From the NCBI GenBank assembly GCA_003962985.1, contig RXKA01000176.1, positions 1-36,588 on the forward strand: a stretch of DNA of 36,588 nucleotides, in the 5' to 3' direction. Under the pieces are notes generated by a model. It was not told the DNA's origin. It did not search any database and saw only the letters and a program-made list of their open reading frames with translations. Positions within the stretch are counted from its first letter, which is position 1. Each line of letters starts with the position of its first letter. Shown one piece after another: positions 1 through 7,313 of this stretch. The stretch is from Pseudomonadota bacterium. GTDB lineage: Bacteria > Pseudomonadota > Gammaproteobacteria > Burkholderiales > UBA11063. A program made the translations under genes and the position numbers.

Positions 1-82
1 AAATGGATTGGTTCTAAATGTTGGAGAAGAATTTGTTATTAATACTGCTGGTTGATCTTCTCTAGTATATGTAATTCCATTT
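1..82. repeat. Terminal direct repeat, left copy (assembly overlap of a circular genome)
   Basis: These 82 bases are identical, in the same orientation, to 36507-36588. The repeat lies inside a tail-fibre reading frame that stays open when the two ends are joined. This fits a circular or circularly permuted molecule cut at an arbitrary point, with one read or k-mer overlap left on. A true short terminal repeat used in packaging is less likely because it falls within a gene. Confidence 0.95.
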
Positions 83-117
83 ACAACTAATGGACCACCA
101 CTATATGTTGTTGCCAT
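1..117 (-). CDS. Tail-fibre-like protein, N-terminal 39 codons (continues across the join at 36506)
   Basis: ATG at 117 opens a frame that runs to base 1 and, on the circular map, continues without a stop at 36506 down to 35355, giving a 422-residue protein. The 39 residues here begin MATTYSGGPLVVNG. The start is 13 bases downstream of the stop of the preceding fibre gene (130-945), with a purine-rich site (AAAGAGGAAAAGAATG) that supports this ATG. See the entry at 35355-36588 for the body of the protein. Function is inferred from position and from similarity to the two fibres before it. Confidence 0.85.
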   Translation of the reverse strand, partial: MATTYSGGPLVVNGITYTREDQPAVLITNSSPTFRTNPF

Positions 118-129
118 TCTTTTCCTCTT

Positions 130-945
130 TTATTCAAAAAATCCTAAAATACTTAACCTAAAGGTAATTGTTCCTAATGACACTTTGTATCTTAAATTTC
201 TAGTCTCATCAGTTGCCAATTCTAACAATCCTTGTACTCCAAGCATCGCTGGTGATAATCCCTCCCATCCTGATGTTCCAGGTATTGTAATAACATTAAA
301 TACTCCTGCTGCTCCGGTATTATCTGCATAGTAATTAAAAACACCACTTCTAGATGTTGGGGGTATATAAGTACTAGTTGTTAAAATAGTTTCCATAGTA
401 TTATTACCTCCACCACCACCAATTTCTTTTAAGTAATTATAAATACCTCTTGTCATATAGAAGGGAATTATAGAAGGAGTACCATCTGTTTTAAAGCAAC
501 CTATGTATTTATAGGTGTCAGTTCCCTGTTGATATAGTTTTGCTCTATCAGGAGGAGTTGTAACTATCGTAAATTTAAGAGTTCCAGCACTAGAATATGC
601 ATAAATATATAACCAAGTATTTGCAGGATATGCCATTAATCCACCTCCCAAGTCTGCAACTCCAATACTTGTAACAGCAGCAGAGGTTAATGTTTTATAA
701 ATACCGTTTTCCATAACAATAATATTTGATATTGGACCAACTAAAATGTTTGAACCATCAATAGAATATAGTGTAATTGCAGATGTGCTTGTTGGTTGTT
801 GACCAATTGCTCTAAGAATAAAATAATCCATATCTGCTTCAGATTGTGTAGCAGGATTTACTGATGCAGCAGCAGCAGCATCACCATCATCTGGAATTAC
901 AATACTTGTAGTATAATTTGGAGTTCCTGTGTATGTACTTGCCAT
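130..945 (-). CDS. Tail fibre / receptor-binding-like protein, paralog 2
   Basis: 271 residues, minus strand, second of three consecutive fibre-like genes after the baseplate genes. A central module is shared with both neighbours: NTWLYIYAY near residues 108-116, then a short beta region ending YIGCFKTDG and IIPF. A second shared motif, PTSRSGVFNYYADNT, lies near residues 197-211 and matches PTSRLGLIRIFADNT in the next fibre. It is Ala/Gly/Thr/Ser-rich, without coiled coil or catalytic signature, as in beta-rich fibres. It starts 4 bases after the previous gene, so translation is probably coupled. The structural role is inferred from position and composition. Confidence 0.75.
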   Translation of the reverse strand: MASTYTGTPNYTTSIVIPDDGDAAAAASVNPATQSEADMDYFILRAIGQQPTSTSAITLYSIDGSNILVGPISNIIVMENGIYKTLTSAAVTSIGVADLGGGLMAYPANTWLYIYAYSSAGTLKFTIVTTPPDRAKLYQQGTDTYKYIGCFKTDGTPSIIPFYMTRGIYNYLKEIGGGGGNNTMETILTTSTYIPPTSRSGVFNYYADNTGAAGVFNVITIPGTSGWEGLSPAMLGVQGLLELATDETRNLRYKVSLGTITFRLSILGFFE

Positions 946-949
946 TTTA

Positions 950-1852
950 TTACTCCTTAAATCCTGTCCACCATACTCTATTTTTAGCAGTTACAATAAC
1001 TGGTTGTACTGCCATAGATAATCTTCTAGATGCATACAATGGGTATTCTGCAACGAAAGTCTGCACTGTAACAACAGAGTTATAATCTCCACCACATTCA
1101 ATTGGATTTACTGCAAATCCTGGCCAATTTGCAGTAGTAACTGTTGCAACTTCTTTTGGAGCAATTGTAAAGAATAAGGTACCAGTTGCATTACCTGGTA
1201 ATGCTGCTCTTATTAGTGTTTTTAGAGTTTTTGCTGTACCTGTAATTGTTATAGGGAAAAGATCAACAGGACCAGGACCAGCAAAATCAAAAGCTGAATA
1301 ATTCGTATCTTGTGGTACTGCAAAAGTATAGTCAAAATCTGTCATTGTAAATGGAACAATTTGTGACATCGCATCAGTTAAAAAACATCCTATATATCTC
1401 TTACCTGGATCTCCATTTTGCCACATCATATTTGGATCAGGAACTGTAGTACTTACCTCAAATGATGGGTTTGTTAGAACTCCTGTATTTAATACCATAT
1501 AAATATAATACCAGGTAGTTGCCATCAATCCCATTGGAGTTAAAGTTGTTGTGCCAGTTGTGTAGTTTGGTATGTATTTTGAATCTCCTGCATTAAATGC
1601 ATAGGAGATACCAAATTCTTCAATATTAATTGAAGTTAAGTTAAAAGATGATATAGCAACATGTGGTCTATAACTAGAAAATGTTCTCATTAAGAAGTGG
1701 CAAGTATTACCTACAGTTTCCCAAGATGGGTTTGCAGTACTAACCGCGACTGGATCCACAGCATCTTGTGGTAATGATAAAACGTGAGGGTTTAGAACAT
1801 TAGCAACATTGCTAATAACAGGATCATTGTAGATTGTATTATAGTTAAACAT
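950..1852 (-). CDS. Tail fibre / receptor-binding-like protein, paralog 1
   Basis: 300 residues. It carries the module TTWYYIYMV followed by RYIGCFLTD and IVPFTMTDF, common to the three fibres of this cluster. The C-terminal half diverges completely from its paralogs, as expected of receptor-binding domains that change faster than the attachment region. It follows the P2-I-like tail protein by 57 bases and precedes paralog 2 by 4 bases. The start at 1852 has an AAAGAAAGGAAGAATG site. Fibre function is inferred; no chaperone domain or intramolecular protease was recognised. Confidence 0.75.
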   Translation of the reverse strand: MFNYNTIYNDPVISNVANVLNPHVLSLPQDAVDPVAVSTANPSWETVGNTCHFLMRTFSSYRPHVAISSFNLTSINIEEFGISYAFNAGDSKYIPNYTTGTTTLTPMGLMATTWYYIYMVLNTGVLTNPSFEVSTTVPDPNMMWQNGDPGKRYIGCFLTDAMSQIVPFTMTDFDYTFAVPQDTNYSAFDFAGPGPVDLFPITITGTAKTLKTLIRAALPGNATGTLFFTIAPKEVATVTTANWPGFAVNPIECGGDYNSVVTVQTFVAEYPLYASRRLSMAVQPVIVTAKNRVWWTGFKE

Positions 1853-1909
1853 TCATTCTTCCTTTCTTTAAGTTTAATTTATTTTAATTTTAAAGGATTG
1901 CAAATTCAA

Positions 1910-2683
1910 TTACGCTTCCCAATCTTCTTGGATATTAAATAGTGCCATACCACCTGTAATATTATTTAAGCCATATTTAGCACCCATTGCACCCCAATTA
2001 AATCCATCCCATACTAAACTATCTCCTAAAAGAAATAGGATTCCTCTACAAGATGTCCAAGCTGGTTTATATTGCCTAATTATTCTTATAATTCTAGCCA
2101 ATACAGTAGCATCTCCATCAATATCACCCCATAATACTGGACGACCATTTAAATGAGACATTCCCCACATTAATAATCTTCCTTCAACTTCTCCACCCCA
2201 TAATATTCTTTTAAATGGATGTGGTTGCCCAATTATGAGATACCAATTTGACCATGGTTTATCTGGTGGCTGAAAATATGGTTTTACATCAAATAATCCA
2301 GGAATTGATGGTTCAAATACTCCAGGAGATACCTCTAAATATTGAGGAATAATTGCAACATTTTGAAATCCTAATTCTTTTACTTCACTAATCATTAATG
2401 CCGGTGTTCCAGATGCCTCCCAAATACTCCATACTCTTTTTAATTTTGCTCTATATTGTTCATCATTAAATGTTTCTGGTTTTTCTATATAGTCATTATT
2501 TCCAATATGAGATAATGCATCTACTGGAGCAGTTTCAATAAAACTATCTTGTATGGCATCTGCTGATGCAGAAATAATGCTGTCCTTCATAGATCCAGAA
2601 ATATCGAAATATGGCAATTTTGATGGATCTAAACACCATGGCGGCAATAATTGTTCTGTATAAATCTTGTATTCATTAGCCAT
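1910..2683 (-). CDS. Baseplate/tail protein, P2 gpI / Mu gp48-like
   Basis: 257 residues. The N-terminus (YKIYTEQLLPPWCLDPSK) has the LLPPW-type opening typical of P2 tail protein I and Mu gp48-like (DUF2313) proteins, which join the baseplate wedge to the fibres. It is followed by an acidic helical region (ASADAIQDSFIETAPVDALSHIG) and a Trp/Gly-rich C-terminal half. Position supports the call: directly after baseplate J and before the fibres, as in Mu and P2. The stop is 16 bases before the fibre-side gap, and the start lies 16 bases after J. Assignment rests on order and N-terminal similarity. Confidence 0.7.
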   Translation of the reverse strand: MANEYKIYTEQLLPPWCLDPSKLPYFDISGSMKDSIISASADAIQDSFIETAPVDALSHIGNNDYIEKPETFNDEQYRAKLKRVWSIWEASGTPALMISEVKELGFQNVAIIPQYLEVSPGVFEPSIPGLFDVKPYFQPPDKPWSNWYLIIGQPHPFKRILWGGEVEGRLLMWGMSHLNGRPVLWGDIDGDATVLARIIRIIRQYKPAWTSCRGILFLLGDSLVWDGFNWGAMGAKYGLNNITGGMALFNIQEDWEA

Positions 2684-2699
2684 TTTAGTCTCCCCTCAG

Positions 2700-4226
2700 T
2701 TAAACAACTACTAACCAATTAGGAGTTACACTGCCTAATGTTATTAATTCATTTATAGCTGGTACAATATCAGATACGATTCCAGGAGCACTTAAAGTAG
2801 CATCAACAATACCAGGAATTGTAATAATTGCTGCAATAACTTGATCCTTATATAAAGTCTCTCCAATCGTTAATCTAAAAAATAGATTCTGTACTGCATT
2901 AAATACAGCATTTTTAGTTGTATCATTGTTATATTGAGTTTTTATTTTTGCTGTAAATACAACGTCTTTTGTATTTCTTGCTGCTGGAGCAACAAATAAT
3001 TCAGTCATAATTGGTAATTTTGGAAATATGTATGCATACACATTATTTGCATGCACTGGTCCAGAAACAATATCAAATGCACCAATACCAGCTATATATA
3101 AAGTTACTGCTCCTGCTTTTGGTGTACCATTAAACAAATTGCTATAAACTGCGACTTTTTGGACATCTGGATCTGCTGATGTTGCCCAACTAATAAATGC
3201 AGCTTTAGTTCCTGTTCCAATAGTTGCCCATTTATTAATACATCTTGTAATTAAAGATGTATCAGATTCATTATCTTGACCATATTCTGAAATCCAAGAA
3301 TATGCACCACTAACAGAGGTAGCACTACCAGTATCAAATCCTACGCTAATATTTGCAGTTCCTGTATTTGCTATAGTTATTTGGTCAACAGCAGTTGCTC
3401 CAGTTATTAAGATTGTAGATAAAGATAATGCTCCATTAAGAACGTTTGCTGTAATTCTTCCAGCTTGTGGAGATGCTGCAATTAATACATTAAGTGCATT
3501 TGCAACTGATGTCATATCAGGGTAATCAGCAGTAAATGTAAAAGTTGTTGGTCCAACTGCTGCTCCTCCATTTAATGCAGAAGTTACTATAAGTGTTTGC
3601 CCAGCAGTAAAAAATGGACCATTTAAGATTGCTCCAGTAGCAACCGCAGGTTGTAATGTTCCTTGATTATCAACAGTTAACCCTGGTCTTGGTGTATTTA
3701 AAACCAATACACTTCCAGGAGCAATATTATATGCAGATCCAGGACTGTCTGCTGTTACTTGAATACTTCTTGTTGTTCCAGGATTAACAACAACAGGAGC
3801 AGCATTAGTGCTTCTATATATAAGAGCTTTATTATTTTGAGTGGGATCAAAATAAGTGACTACAAGATCTCCTTTATTAAAAGTATAAGGACCAACACCA
3901 CCTGCGGCAGTTAGTCTAAATTCTCCGATTGTTTGTGTAGGTGGATTTCTAGTTAATTGATATTGTGATTGTGCTAAAAGAGTTAACCAATCACCAGTTG
4001 CAGTATCTAAATAACCACCTTGTGCAATCTTATAAACAGCTTGCCATAAATCGGCAAGTGTTTGTGCTTCTACTTGTAAGATTATTCTACCATCTGAATC
4101 TGTTTCCCAATCTGTTGCAGAGAATCCTAAACCTGATAGCATTGAAACTATTTGGGTTAGTAGTCCATCTCTAGATGGAGGATTTAATAATTGTGTTAAA
4201 GTTAATGGGGTTGGAATTGGAGGCAT
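2700..4226 (-). CDS. Baseplate wedge protein J-like (Mu gp47 family)
   Basis: 508 residues, the usual position and a somewhat long version of the baseplate J family. The N-terminal third contains GGYLDTATGDWLTLLAQSQY (residues 70-89), a typical J-family opening in which the protein is built on the wedge next to W. A module at about residues 201-300 (FFTAGQTLIVT ... TFTFTADYPDMTSVANAL ... TIANTGTANISVGF) is probably an insertion, because related modules occur in the gp36-like connector and the sheath of this phage. The C-terminus has IAAIITIPGIVDATL, typical of J. It follows W in the same operon. Confidence 0.88.
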   Translation of the reverse strand: MPPIPTPLTLTQLLNPPSRDGLLTQIVSMLSGLGFSATDWETDSDGRIILQVEAQTLADLWQAVYKIAQGGYLDTATGDWLTLLAQSQYQLTRNPPTQTIGEFRLTAAGGVGPYTFNKGDLVVTYFDPTQNNKALIYRSTNAAPVVVNPGTTRSIQVTADSPGSAYNIAPGSVLVLNTPRPGLTVDNQGTLQPAVATGAILNGPFFTAGQTLIVTSALNGGAAVGPTTFTFTADYPDMTSVANALNVLIAASPQAGRITANVLNGALSLSTILITGATAVDQITIANTGTANISVGFDTGSATSVSGAYSWISEYGQDNESDTSLITRCINKWATIGTGTKAAFISWATSADPDVQKVAVYSNLFNGTPKAGAVTLYIAGIGAFDIVSGPVHANNVYAYIFPKLPIMTELFVAPAARNTKDVVFTAKIKTQYNNDTTKNAVFNAVQNLFFRLTIGETLYKDQVIAAIITIPGIVDATLSAPGIVSDIVPAINELITLGSVTPNWLVVV

Positions 4227-4255
4227 TCTTTTCTTCCTTTCTTTCTAAGTCTAGA

Positions 4256-4651
4256 TTACTGGTTTATAGAATCATTAAGAAGTTCAATAGTAAGTTGTCC
4301 AACCTTCAAAATTAAATTAAATGTTGGACCATCTGCTGTAGTAATTTTAATAGTTATTAACATATCTGTAGCAGTATTATTTACTACTTCAACTTGAGCC
4401 AGCAATACTCTCTCATCTAGCTCACATTGTCTTTTTATAGCATTTTGAATTTCTTTTAATTTTGCCGTTGTAAAAGCTGTATTCAAATATTGTCTAACGT
4501 CTAATCCATATGCTGGATCCCAATATAAACAACCAGTCGGTGATTGTAATCTTTGTTTTATCTTTTTTACTAAATTTTGTATTCCACTAATTCTTCCTGG
4601 TACTTTACCTATCACAAAATCAGTGCCAAAATCAGCATAAGTTACAGCCAT
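4256..4651 (-). CDS. Baseplate wedge protein W (gp25-like lysozyme-fold family)
   Basis: 131 residues, close to the size of T4 gp25 / P2 W / Mu gp46 proteins, which nucleate sheath assembly from the baseplate. Family signals are QRLQSPTGCLYWDPAYGLDV near residues 34-53 and QCELDERVL near residues 94-102; the latter is the EPR-like region, with DER here. Order hub-nuclease-W-J agrees with Mu. The start at 4651 overlaps the last bases of the GIY-YIG gene upstream, so that nuclease is inserted exactly between hub and W. Confidence 0.85.
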   Translation of the reverse strand: MAVTYADFGTDFVIGKVPGRISGIQNLVKKIKQRLQSPTGCLYWDPAYGLDVRQYLNTAFTTAKLKEIQNAIKRQCELDERVLLAQVEVVNNTATDMLITIKITTADGPTFNLILKVGQLTIELLNDSINQ

Positions 4652-5283
4652 TGTTCCCTCCTTCTCTTATGAGCTTCAGACATTTTCCTTCTAGTTTCTT
4701 CGGAATGAGTTCTACCTTTATTAATTTGATTACCTTTCATTCTTTCAGACATTTGCTTCTTCGTCTCCTCTGTATGTTTCACACCAACAGAATAAGTATT
4801 ACCTAACATCTGCTGTCTTGCTTTTTCTGCTCGCTCGGGAAATTTCATTCCCTTTGTAAGTGTATTCCCTTTCATCCTTTCTGAGATCTTTCTTTTATTA
4901 TCATTAGAAAGGTGAGCCATAGAGATCTTCTTCTTTGTCTCTTCTGGCATCGGTAAAACTTCAGAAATAGCTGCTAGATTTATAGTGCATTCTTTATCTA
5001 ACATACTTAGATAGAATGCCTCTCGTTCATCCAATCTTTCTTGGCAATTCTCTAGAACCGCAAAGATAAATGAGTCTAGACCATACTTATTGTAAATATT
5101 TTGAAGATAAGGATTTCTACAACATTGGTTCTTCAGCATACTTCGATGGGCATTCCATCTGCGTTTTATATTCTTTGATTGCCCTATATATGCTTTATTA
5201 GCTGGCACACAGTAAATTATATAAATACCCGCAGAGTCAGTCCTCTTATCTTTCATATCTTGCATCATCTCATTTGGTGTCAT
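4642..5283 (-). CDS. Free-standing GIY-YIG homing endonuclease with NUMOD3 repeats
   Basis: About 213 residues from ATG at 5283. A TTG at 5319 gives 225 and has a better-placed GGTGG, so the start is uncertain. The GIY-YIG nuclease core shows GIYIIYCVPANKAYIGQ, then RRWNAHR and YGLDSFIFAVLE, including the conserved Arg and Glu. The C-terminal half is a string of NUMOD3-type helices, for example EETKKKISMAHL, NKRKISERMKGN and EETRRKMSEAHKRR, which bind DNA in homing nucleases. It sits between hub and W genes and overlaps W by 10 bases without damaging either. A mobile gene, probably intact. Confidence 0.88.
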   Translation of the reverse strand: MTPNEMMQDMKDKRTDSAGIYIIYCVPANKAYIGQSKNIKRRWNAHRSMLKNQCCRNPYLQNIYNKYGLDSFIFAVLENCQERLDEREAFYLSMLDKECTINLAAISEVLPMPEETKKKISMAHLSNDNKRKISERMKGNTLTKGMKFPERAEKARQQMLGNTYSVGVKHTEETKKQMSERMKGNQINKGRTHSEETRRKMSEAHKRRREQWL

Positions 5284-5321
5284 AACAAAGACTATACCAA
5301 AGATGTTAAAAGTTGACAAGA

Positions 5322-6476
5322 TTATCCACCAATTGATAGTTGATTGGAACCTGCACCTACTGATGCTGTTAATGTTACAGAACTGCCAGCCATCCCAGGC
5401 ATTCCTCCTGTAGGTGTAAATTGTAGTTGTCCCATTCCTATAAAAGTTAATTGTCCAACATTTACACTATCTCCTTTTCTTGCTGCTGGCTGCTCTTTAA
5501 TGTCATGAATCATATGTACCTTTATCCCAGTTGTTGAAGTTTGATCCTCCCATGCAAAAACTCTTGGATATTGAGGATCATTGTTGGCAAATTTAACATA
5601 ACAAATAGTTCCTGAAGGAACCTCAATCTTCATACCAGGAAAAGGATAAACAATAGGTACATTAGAAAATCCATTCTTAATTAAATCATTTGATGGATTT
5701 GGTAATAAATCTAAAGAACCATCAGACTTTTGAGATACAACAGAACATCTATAAGTTGTATTATACAAGATATTATCTTCTTGAGATGTTAGCTGATCTA
5801 TTGAGTCTCCAAAAGTATTAGTAAAAAAGACAATTTGTGTTAGTTCGTTCTTTGAAATAAAGTATTCAACTTGTTGAATATTATTTCCATCTAGAGAGGA
5901 TAGAGGTTGAATTAAATATTCCTCATTGTATATATTCCATCTAGCTTGTTCTGGAAATTTTTCAATTACTAGAAAATCATTAATATTTAATGGAGTATAT
6001 GTTTCAAATCCAATCCATAATGTACCATCTGGTAAGATTCTCCAGATTGCTCCTTGTGAATCTAATAATTTAACTAGAGCTAAACTGGCTTTCATTTTTA
6101 ATATATTCCAACCAACTAAATTATGATTTAACAAGTTTTGATCTGAACTAGTTGATACTGTATGCCCAGTTTTTCTAGCGATATCATTAACAACTTGTCC
6201 TAATGGAATACTATTATATGAAGATGATTCTAACTGATCAGGAAATTTGCCAGATCCTCCAATTATTGTACATTGTTGAAATCCTCTAAATACACCAGTA
6301 TCTAGAACTGTCCCTTTAAATGTTTGATCTAGAAAATTCATTGTAACTGAATCTCCTATATTAAACTCTTCATCAGAATCAATTAAAACATCATTTGCCA
6401 TCCATGCTCCTATTTTGGGTAGCATCAAATGACACTCAACTATTGGTTTATTATTTATTAAATATTGTGCCATCAT
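5322..6476 (-). CDS. Baseplate hub/spike protein (gpD/gpV-like fusion)
   Basis: 384 residues. It is placed where Mu has gp44 (hub) and gp45 (spike), but only one gene is present, so this appears to combine both. The first ~220 residues look like a gpD/gp44-type hub. From about 225, an OB-fold-like segment (NTTYRCSVVSQKSDGSLDL ... VPIVYPFPGMKIEVPSGTICYVKFANNDPQYPRVFAWE) resembles gpV/gp45 spikes. The C-terminus is Gly/Ser-rich (GGMPGMAGSSVTLTASVG) rather than a metal-binding His-x-His tip. It is the first gene after element copy 1, 51 bases from box B to the ATG. Confidence 0.75.
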   Translation of the reverse strand: MMAQYLINNKPIVECHLMLPKIGAWMANDVLIDSDEEFNIGDSVTMNFLDQTFKGTVLDTGVFRGFQQCTIIGGSGKFPDQLESSSYNSIPLGQVVNDIARKTGHTVSTSSDQNLLNHNLVGWNILKMKASLALVKLLDSQGAIWRILPDGTLWIGFETYTPLNINDFLVIEKFPEQARWNIYNEEYLIQPLSSLDGNNIQQVEYFISKNELTQIVFFTNTFGDSIDQLTSQEDNILYNTTYRCSVVSQKSDGSLDLLPNPSNDLIKNGFSNVPIVYPFPGMKIEVPSGTICYVKFANNDPQYPRVFAWEDQTSTTGIKVHMIHDIKEQPAARKGDSVNVGQLTFIGMGQLQFTPTGGMPGMAGSSVTLTASVGAGSNQLSIGG

Positions 6477-6526
6477 TCTTTCTCTCTTTCTTAGTAATAT
6501 ACTATCTTGTCTCTCTTGTGTCTTCT

Positions 6527-6604
6527 TCTCTCTGTTTAATATAGATAGAGAAGATAAAAATAGCTGGAATACTCCAGCTTATTTTAAAATTGGCTTGTCC
6601 ACTT
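6527..6604 (-). promoter_or_regulatory. Bipartite A/B element, copy 1 (reads toward hub gene)
   Basis: Box A AAGTGGACAAG begins at 6604 and box B (ending in CTATATTAAACAGAGAGA) begins at 6551 on the minus strand, 53 bases apart. A purine-rich tract then leads to the hub ATG at 6476. The spacer between the boxes contains a hairpin terminator for the upstream gene. Orientation and location fit a promoter for the baseplate-fibre operon. Box A lies 4 bases after the DCL-protein stop. Confidence 0.7.
6555..6582 (-). terminator. Hairpin terminator inside element copy 1
   Basis: On the minus strand AGCTGGA-GTAT-TCCAGCT (6579-6562) is a perfect 7-bp stem with a 4-base loop followed by ATTTTTATC. It ends transcription of the polymerase/DCL unit at 6608. 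On the plus strand the tail is TATTTTAAAA, so it may act both ways. It lies between box A and box B of element copy 1. Confidence 0.7.
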
Positions 6605-6607
6605 TTC

Positions 6608-7294
6608 TTACATGAATCTTTCAGGATAGTTTTTCTTTGAATCTAAAATGGACAGATTTGCATACTCATGAACTATTTGTAGAATAGCTTTTTCTTTATG
6701 AAATTGTTTAAGTTTTTCTACAAGGATAGGATCCTTCCAAGTTTTTTGAATTGAGTTATCTTCAGTGCCTGCAAGTTCAATTTTATTTGGATCTATGTTA
6801 TTATTTTTCATAAAGGTTGTTATGATTTTATCGAAAGTCCATTCCCCAGAATGATCAACATGAGCTACTGGAGAGGTATCTATAGTCTTTCCTGATATTG
6901 GACAAATCATGCCTGGTTTGAAGTTTAAGTGTTTAAATTCTATTACTTGATCTCTAATAGTATTTCTCGCTGCTTTCTTCACTATAGTCAATCTAGAAGG
7001 ATTTGTAACACATGATAAATATGACCAATCAGTTGAGCTACCATCCTCTCTGTATAAATAAAAAACTCTAGATGTCATATTTGCTCGCACAGTAAAATAC
7101 TTAATACCACATCCAATTTTTTTATCAGCTTCTGGGTGTCTTTTGATGAGTGCTCTTAAAAAGAGATCATCTTGACCTTTTATTTCGTCATTATATTTGG
7201 TCTTATATAATATTTCTTGGCAGGCTACTTTTATTTCATCCTTTGTTCTAAAAGTTCTCTCACCAATAAATATTAACTCTTGTTTTTTACACAT
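6608..7294 (-). CDS. DCL/DUF3223-domain protein with C-terminal HNH-like motif
   Basis: 228 residues. The N-terminal half matches the DCL/DUF3223 pattern: DDLFLRALIKRHPEADKKIG (about residues 42-61), GIKYFTVRA, then a hydrophobic-acidic-Gly-Ser stretch FYLYREDGSSTDWSYLSC. DCL domains are known from plant plastid rRNA and polymerase proteins and from many phage proteins; the bacterial role is unsettled. The C-terminal half has CPISGKTIDTSPVAHVDH, an HNH-like arrangement (Cys, then His-x-Asp-His) that could be a metal-dependent nuclease site. It follows the polymerase gene by 19 bases with a GGGGG ribosome site, so the two are probably one operon. Confidence 0.7.
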   Translation of the reverse strand: MCKKQELIFIGERTFRTKDEIKVACQEILYKTKYNDEIKGQDDLFLRALIKRHPEADKKIGCGIKYFTVRANMTSRVFYLYREDGSSTDWSYLSCVTNPSRLTIVKKAARNTIRDQVIEFKHLNFKPGMICPISGKTIDTSPVAHVDHSGEWTFDKIITTFMKNNNIDPNKIELAGTEDNSIQKTWKDPILVEKLKQFHKEKAILQIVHEYANLSILDSKKNYPERFM

Positions 7295-7313
7295 CTATAA
7301 ATTCCCCCAATAC

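Noticed and set aside
6527-6604. A/B elements as a mobile repeat (MITE)
   Set aside because: No terminal inverted repeats or target duplications, and the spacer is not conserved overall, unlike a copied element; only copies 2 and 6 share much of it.
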